From: Magnolia sinica
Lineage: Eukaryota > Streptophyta > Magnoliopsida > Magnoliales > Magnoliaceae
Direction: 5' to 3'
Assembly (NCBI RefSeq): GCF_029962835.1
Contig: NC_080578.1
Coordinates: forward strand, 55,483,001-55,547,000
Length of the DNA stretch: 64,000 bases
Positions 58,431 through 64,000 of the stretch are shown piece after piece (the first letter of the stretch is position 1; the number at the start of each line of letters is the position of its first letter). The position numbers and the translations under genes are program-made. The notes under the pieces are model-generated. The model saw only the letters and a list, made by a program, of their open reading frames with translations, ran no database searches and was not told the origin of the DNA.

Positions 58431-59333
58431 TATGGGCTAACTCGAGAACCTCACGCCTCAAGTCAGGGAGTTAGGAACACATAACCGCCACGAAAACGTA
58501 GGCCCCCATCGGAACTAACACTCCAGAGTTCTCATCTGTACCAACCCGCCGCCTCATCTTCACCAAAAGCTCATCATCCGCCTGAGCTGCAACGATCTCT
58601 CGTCAATGAGGGGTGTACACGAATGTGTGCGATAACCTCATACGGCTCAACCACCGTAAGCTTCGCTCAAAATCGCGCACGAACTCCAACATATCCCACT
58701 CTGCTATCATCGGAGCCGCAAACTCAAAGCCTTCTTGCGACTCAACGCATCCGCCACAAGGTTCACCTTACCAGATGGTAAGAAACATCGAACTTGAAGT
58801 CCTTCAATGTTTCCATCCATCTCCGCCGCCTCATATTCAAATCACGCTGCTGAAAATATACTTAAGGCTCTTGTGGTCGCAAAGAGCTCGAACTCCTCAC
58901 CATAGAGGTAATGTCTCCAAAGCTTTAATGCGAAGATGACAACTGCTACCAGGTCGTGCGTAGGGTAATTCTCTTCGTGTTTCCTTAACTAACGCGAAGC
59001 ATAAGCAATCACCTGTCCTTCCTACATAAGGACACAACCTGGACCAACGCGAGAGGCGTCAGGATATATAATATACTTAACCCTTGCTCGCAATACTAGC
59101 ACAGGGGCGGACGTCAACTTGTCCTTCACTCCCGAAAAGCTAACTCCGCCTGCTCCTTCCAAGCAAACTTCAAATCCTTCCGTGTCACTGCGACAACGGT
59201 CCGGCAATCTTCGAGAAGTCCCGAATAAAGCGTCGATAATAGCCTGCAAGGCCAAGAAAACTCCTCACCTCAAGAATGTTTGTCGAGATCGGCTTCCAGT
59301 CCTGCACTGCACCTACCTTGGCAAGGTCGACGG
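58431..59333 (-). pseudogene. RNase H region of the Tekay-like element
   Basis: Pieces YYRRFI-like, LTSAPVLVL, YPDASRVGPGCVLM and VIAYASR, then [11 protein letters not shown] and [16 protein letters not shown] are recognisable between 59255 and 58830 in changing frames, and DALSRK near 58740. Breaks are frequent. The region is in its normal place between reverse transcriptase and integrase. Confidence 0.78.
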
Positions 59334-59900
59334 CTATCCTTCCTTGGACACCACATGTCCCAGGAACTTGACTTCCTCTTTCCAGAAATCACACTTCTTG
59401 AACTGTGCGAAAAGCTGATGCTCCCTAAGAGTATCCAAAACCGCTCTTAAGTGCTCCTCGTGCTCTGCCCGGCTCGTCGAATAAATCAAAATGTCATCGA
59501 TGAAGACAATGACGAATCGAAACAGGAATGGCCGAAACACCCTGTTCATTAGTTCCATGAATACTGCCGGTGCGTTCGTCAGACCGAACGACATCACAAG
59601 GAACTCATAATGACCGAAGCTGGTCTTGAAAGTGGTCTTCTGCACGTCCTCATCCTTGACGCGCAACTGATGATACCCTGACTGCAGATCAACCTTCGAA
59701 AAGTACCGTGCCCCCTTCAATTGATCAAACAGATCATCAATCCTGGGCAAAGGGTACTTATTCTTCACAGTTACCAAATTCAACCTGCGATAATCAATAC
59801 ACAATCGCAAGGAACCATCCTTCTTCTTCACAAACAAAACAGGTGCTCCCCAAGGAGACACACTGGGCCGAATAAAACCCAATTCCAGCAAACCATCTAT
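59334..59900 (-). pseudogene. Reverse transcriptase of the Tekay-like element
   Basis: The core is open for 185 codons: [70 protein letters not shown], and the catalytic FIDDILIYS with both Asp codons at 59493-59498 intact. A TAG near 59903 separates it from the protease part, which is in the same frame. Confidence 0.92.
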
Positions 59901-60740
59901 CTACTTCCTCAACTCCTCCATTTCACTCGGAGGCATCCGATAGGTGGGTAAAGAAATGGGCGCCGCACCAGGCATAAGATCGATAGCAAAATCAATCTCA
60001 CGCTGAGGAGGTAATCCAGGAATCGACTCAAACACATCTTCAAACTCCTGAACTACCAGCGTACTAACCAACGCCGATTCGGCCAAACTCTCCAACAGAG
60101 AAGAATAAAAATCAATACGAAGAGGGTAACTGACCTGAACTGGGAAAGTAACAGTCTCGCCCTCAGGTCCATGGATCGTCACTGATCTAGCTTCACAATC
60201 AATCTCAGCTCGCATCCTCGTGAGCCAATCCATACCCATAATAACATCGTAGTGATAAAGCGGTGCGACTAGCAAATCAACACGGATCGATCCACTTCCC
60301 AGATCGACCAAACAATCCATACAACGCTTGCCCAAAGCAGAGGACATCCCCGTAGCGGTAGTAAGCGTCACTCCTTGCATAGGAACAGATCTCAAACCCA
60401 AACGCCTAACTGCCGCATAAGAAATAAGAGAAGTAGTGGACCCTGTATCCACTAACACGGAAACGGGAATACCTTCAATATGCGCTATCACCTTAAAGGA
60501 CCTCGGCACCAAGTCAGACATAGGCGCTTCAGCTGAAAGCGCATGAACACGAGCCTGCTGCTGACGATTCGGCGGAGGAACCATGGGCCGCTGAGTTGGC
60601 CTGAAACCAGGATCTACAGGTCTAAATGGATGAGCTGGCGCCGATCGAAGAGGAGGAGGAGAAATCACCCCGAGGCATCGGACGGCTAACCCTCTGCGGT
60701 GGAGTAAAACCACTGCTCGCATACGGGAGAAGCAAAAACG
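59901..60740 (-). pseudogene. Protease of the Tekay-like element
   Basis: Aspartic protease with intact VLVDTGSTTSLIS (DTG at 60441-60449) and the later YDVIMGMDWL. It is followed by the reverse transcriptase N-terminal linker (REIDFAIDLMPGAAPIS, PPSEMEELRK) up to the TAG near 59903. Upstream, in the same frame, is the Gag zinc knuckle. Confidence 0.9.
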
Positions 60741-61818
60741 GTCCAAGTGCCCCACCTTCCCACAATAAGAACATCTCAGATCAGCTCTCATCTGCTGAGC
60801 GGCGGCGCCGAACGCCTAGGAGGAGAATCAACTCGCGGCCTCTTGCGAGGAAAGGTGCACCCCTGAAAGTCCGGCCGCGGCCTAGGAGGCATCGGTGCTC
60901 GCATGCGGGACGCTCTATCTCCGTCCCCGCTCTACTCGCAAGGACATGCTCACTAGCTCCGCATATGAAGAAATGCTAGCACAAAGAAATCTTGATCGGA
61001 TCTCGTCTCGCGAATCCCTCGTAAAATCGCCGCATCCTCATCGGTTGATCGCCCAGATCAAAGGAACATACCGCCCCAACTCAAGAAACCGGTTCTCATA
61101 CTCCGTAACCGACAACCCTCCTCGGCGGAGGCGAAGGAACTCACTCTCCTTCTCGTGTCGGTGAGTAACCGGAAATACTTCTCGTGGAAGCGCCTCAAAC
61201 GCTTGTCACGAGCACACGAAGTCCTCCTCGAAGGGCGAAGAACACTGTCCCACCACAAGCGGCCTCCTTCTCAAACATGAAGGTGGCAAGCTCAACCTGC
61301 TCGACCTCAGAGCAGTGCAACGGTCTCAGCATCTTAGAGATGCGGTCAATCCAATACTCGGCCTCCTCGGGTCTATGAGAACCCGCAAAAGTAGGAGGTC
61401 GCAAGCACTGGAATCGCTCGAATGTGCCACTGGCACTAACACTGGCACTGGCACTCCCAGATGGAGGCATAGGTGAAACAAGTGGAGTCGCCCCCATCGA
61501 AAAAATGCCAACCATGGAGGAGAGGAACTCCTGCTGCGCCGCCGCCGCCGATATCGCTGCCGAAATCTGCTGTTGTTGCATCAACAACATCATCTGCTCA
61601 AACCTATCAACAGGCGAAGCAGAAGAAGGTGCATGGCTCGGCTCAGGAACCGAGGGTGTGACTGGAGGAGCCATCGGTGTCGACTCAACACCGGCCTGAG
61701 ATGGACCTGCCTGTGGATCTAACTGGCTATCGCTCAAGGGAGGAACCCCAGCAAGCGACTCAATCAGAGAGAGACGGGCCGAAGTCTTCGAACCCTTAGG
61801 AGGCATCCTTACATTCAA
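60741..61818 (-). pseudogene. Gag of the Tekay-like element
   Basis: I prefer the second ATG (MPPKGSKT, 61806) over the one at 61818; both are in frame. A Pro/Ser-rich N-terminus is followed by a Met/Gln stretch and the Gag core with FQCLRPPTFAGS, EAEYWIDRISKML and VELATFMFEKEA near 61270-61400. The frame then shifts (WWDSVLRP continues in another frame from 61258). The CCHC knuckle CSYCGKVGHLDRFC is at about 60735-60776. Several frameshifts between 60790 and 61260 break the gene. Confidence 0.85.
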
Positions 61819-62120
61819 TTAAAGGATGCAACCTGTTAGATTCTAAGTCACATAATCCATCCACACAACAACATAACACAGCACAACTCTAAAGGCAAAC
61901 AACATGCATTCCATTAATCAAAATCATCGCAATACAAGTAGTGCAGCAATACATGAATCACGACTAGGAAAGCATGAAAACAACAACACCTAACACTTCA
62001 AACAACCACAACAACAACAACCACTAACAGCTACAACAACTACAATAACTCCAACAGCAAGCCAACAACGGCTACACACAGAAAGAAAAACACAACAAAG
62101 CAAAGACGGCCACGACGATG
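61819..62120 (-). other. Spacer between extra ORF and gag
   Basis: Three hundred bases rich in ACAACAACA-type words; no ORF, LTR end or primer site is seen, so nothing marks an element boundary here. Confidence 0.6.
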
Positions 62121-63340
62121 CTACTCGTCGGAATCAGGAGATGGAGGCGGAGCACCCTTATCCTGCAAGCAACACAGGATAGACTTCAAAGTCCGAGACA
62201 TCTTCTTAAACTTATGCTTAACAAAGCCTCGAAGATCAACCATCTCCTGGCGTAAAGCAGCTTGCCCTTCTTCAAGCCGTGTAAGACGGGCATCTCAGTC
62301 CGCTCTGCGCCCTGCTCTGGCGCCACGGGAGGAGAGCTATCACTCGAATCTGTGCCTCAATCTCTTCCTCGTCTTGCTCTGCTTCTTCCTCAGACTCCCC
62401 ACCTTCATCATAACTCTCATCATCACCACTCTTAGACTCGGCCTCACCCTCCGAGGCAAGCCGACCAACCAACCTCCATCGGCTTAAGAGTCCTCAAATT
62501 GATATGGCGAACAGGGACCGGCTTCTCTGCCTCAAGCCTATAGCCAAACTCATGTGCGATCTTGCAAATGAGGCGGCCAAAGGAAGCGACTCGGTCCTTC
62601 TACTCGAGCGAGCGATGAGAATAATTTGACGCCAGGGCGTACGTCGGCACACACAACTTCGCATCTTGCCCCACCTGATAAAATCCACCATCAGGCGCGT
62701 ACACTCGCCGCGGTTGCTCCACCTTGGATATACATTGAACGTAAAGATGTGGTGAAGCAAGCGGAAGTCGTCCATCATGAAAGAAGCCAAGACTCCTATT
62801 CGGCTGCCATTCAACCGACCTAGACGACCACACAAGAATCGGGTGCGACGATCCTTCTCGCCACACTGTCCACATTCTTCTCGCCGCATGCACTTCACCA
62901 AGTGGCACCTTCAAGAGTCGGGATATCAAGGCAACATTGACAATTCCAACTCGACCGCTACCACAGGGAATCTTGAACTGCAGAGGATCCAGCGAAGGCT
63001 CCAGAATGTTGGCATAGAAGGCCCGAACAGTGCTAGCATTCGCGCGATACTCGCCTTCGAACAAGGGACCCCAACCAGCCTCTTCTAGGCGCTCCAACAA
63101 GAAGAACTCACCAAAGAGCCGCGGATGAACATGAGCCTCAAAAAGGACTCTACGCCCCTCATAGACTCCATGCGACAATTCCGCCAACAAGGTCCTACTG
63201 ACAGGAGCTCGAGGATCAAGGTCCCGCTTCATCTGGAACTCGCGCGTGGCGGACGTGCTAGCGGTGGCACCTCTCGGCCTCCGTGCACGGGTTGGGCGGC
63301 TCGGCCCGGCTTCATCCACAGGCGCTCTCTTCTTCCCCAT
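62121..63340 (-). pseudogene. Extra ORF 5' of gag, plant transposon protein-like
   Basis: Start chosen at MGKKRAPVDEAGPSRPTRAR (63340-63338); the 35 codons upstream in the same frame are a hydrophobic reading of T-rich leader. A basic Pro/Arg-rich start leads to a globular part with LFGEFFLLERLEEAGW, VRAFYANIL and LISRLLKVPLGEV (about 62920-63120). After a frameshift near 62800-62860 it gives LLHHIFTFNVYPR, then an acidic Glu/Ser-rich linker (62470-62340) and a coiled coil LEEGQAALRQEMVDLRGF, ending PPSPDSDE and TAG at 62121. The plan matches the accessory ORF of copia 1: basic start, HIFT-N-YPR block, acidic linker, coiled coil, Ser/Asp tail. Probably PF20167-type; function unknown. Confidence 0.72.
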
Positions 63341-64000
63341 CAAGGAAAGAAAGGAAGAAATGGAAAAGATGGCCGTCACAATCTCAAAGAGGGCCATGAG
63401 AAATGAGAGAAAGAGAGAAATAGGAAGATAGTGAAGCTTCCACACAACTATTAGCCAAATAGGGAATGAAAGGGCTCAAATGAGAAGGGAAAAAGAAGAA
63501 ATCAGCAATGGAATGGAAGATTTGAGAATGGGGTGATGGGTTTGCACGAAAATGGAAAGAAGATGAAGATTTGGGAGAGATTTAAGAGAGTTTGGAGAGG
63601 TTTTGGAAGAAAAGGAAAGCTTGGGGGTGGGTTTTGTGAAGGAAATAGGTAAAAGGAAGGGTTTTAAAATGAAAACCGTGGAGGGGTGGGCCACACAAGC
63701 CCCATGAACGATCGGCCCGCGTCGGCCCGGCCCGCCTGGCCCGGCGACCGGCGATCCCTCGCCGAACCGGTGATGGCATCGTCGGTCTCTGGACATATCG
63801 GCGATGCCTCGCCGATTTGGCGAGGCCCTCCTGGTCCCCCTTGGCCCAAAAAGTGTGGTTCCCCCCTGGGCCCCACTGGAAATGCCCCGATTGGCCCCTT
63901 GCGTAGTTTGAAGCCTATCGGGTCATTTTGACAGAAATCTGATCCAAATAACGATTTCTAAAAGGTTTAAAGATGAAAAAAAGGAAAGATAGACCGTCTA
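63341..64000 (-). other. Leader upstream of the extra ORF, with palindrome cluster
   Basis: Pyrimidine-rich on the minus strand up to about 63660, then very GC-rich. At 63725-63840 it carries GGCGA/TCGCC words including two 18-base inverted repeats (63748-63765 and 63798-63815). Neither LTR nor primer site is visible before the window ends. Confidence 0.6.
63745..63840 (-). repeat. TCGGCGA-N4-TCGCCGA inverted repeats
   Basis: 63798-63815 reads TCGGCGATGCCTCGCCGA, perfect 7-base arms; 63748-63765 differs by three bases. Related halves (GGCGACCGG, TTTGGCGAGG) flank them. Confidence 0.8.

Larger units (their letters stand above)
54101..64000 (-). mobile_element. Tekay/Del-like chromovirus, 5' end outside window
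   Basis: Minus-strand order: [5' LTR beyond the window], palindrome cluster, extra ORF (63340-62121), gag (61818), protease, reverse transcriptase, RNase H, integrase with chromodomain, purine tract, 3' LTR (57153-54101). Domain order and chromodomain identify a chromovirus; the Gag and chromodomain type suggest Tekay/Del. The insertion split a giant LTR; the left flank 54096-54100 is TGCAT. Its internal GC content is higher than that of its neighbours. Frames are broken in gag, RNase H and integrase, with stops in pol. Confidence 0.88.

Noticed and set aside
63250..63445. Hydrophobic N-terminus (first 35 codons from 63445) as a signal peptide of the extra ORF
   Set aside because: It is encoded by T-rich leader, and the downstream MGKKRAP start fits the homologous copia ORF better; not excluded.

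Overview
The window is a piece of a flowering-plant nuclear genome made almost entirely of nested, decayed LTR retrotransposons. I found no host gene, tRNA, rRNA, CRISPR array or bacterial-type operon. The plant origin is seen directly: plant Ty3/gypsy lineages (Athila-, Tat- and Tekay/Del-like) and Ty1/copia elements with plant-type primer sites. Many copies of a GTGGGCCCCAC / CCGTCC-rich unit resemble, from memory, repeats common in magnoliid genomes; that placement is low confidence.

Layout. 1-5507: Athila-like element on the minus strand with a 2.07 kb 5' LTR, a tRNA-Asp primer site, broken gag and protease, and the rest of pol deleted. 5508-8692: piece of a giant chromovirus-type LTR carrying 34-bp and 94/120-bp tandem arrays. 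8693-9937 and 20669-21525: 3' part of a Tat-like element (integrase plus an antisense ORF), split by a complete 10.7 kb copia element (copia 1, 9938-20668, minus strand). 21541-28173: chromovirus-like non-autonomous element with a 4.66 kb LTR and an internal region of only 397 bp. 28174-28378: LTR fragment (family X). 29567-36181: second copia element (copia 2, plus strand), its 3' end cut by another family-X LTR. 36217-42253: a 6.04 kb solo LTR inside family X with a perfect 5-bp target duplication. 43202-46921: 3' half of a second Athila-like element. 46922-54100: giant-LTR fragments in both orientations and a scrambled Athila remnant containing a small inversion. 54101-64000: Tekay/Del chromovirus on the minus strand with a 3.05 kb 3' LTR, the complete gag-pol order and an extra ORF 5' of gag; its 5' LTR lies beyond the window.

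Most interesting signal. Copia 1 carries, 3' of pol, an accessory ORF (12318-13439) that looks homologous to the extra ORF placed 5' of gag in the Tekay element (62121-63340). Clusters of short palindromic motifs sit directly upstream of the TATA boxes in copia 1, copia 2 and the second Athila LTR. In copia 1 a second cluster lies upstream of the accessory ORF, and a palindrome cluster also lies upstream of the Tekay ORF. Copia 1 and the Athila LTR, from different superfamilies, share nearly the same motif string. This suggests a mobile regulatory cassette and accessory gene exchanged between retroelement superfamilies.

All coding regions carry stops or frameshifts, and several have lost catalytic residues, so no element here looks autonomous. 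Coordinates of LTR ends come from TG/CA ends, primer sites, purine tracts and target duplications read by eye; fragment boundaries without such marks are approximate.
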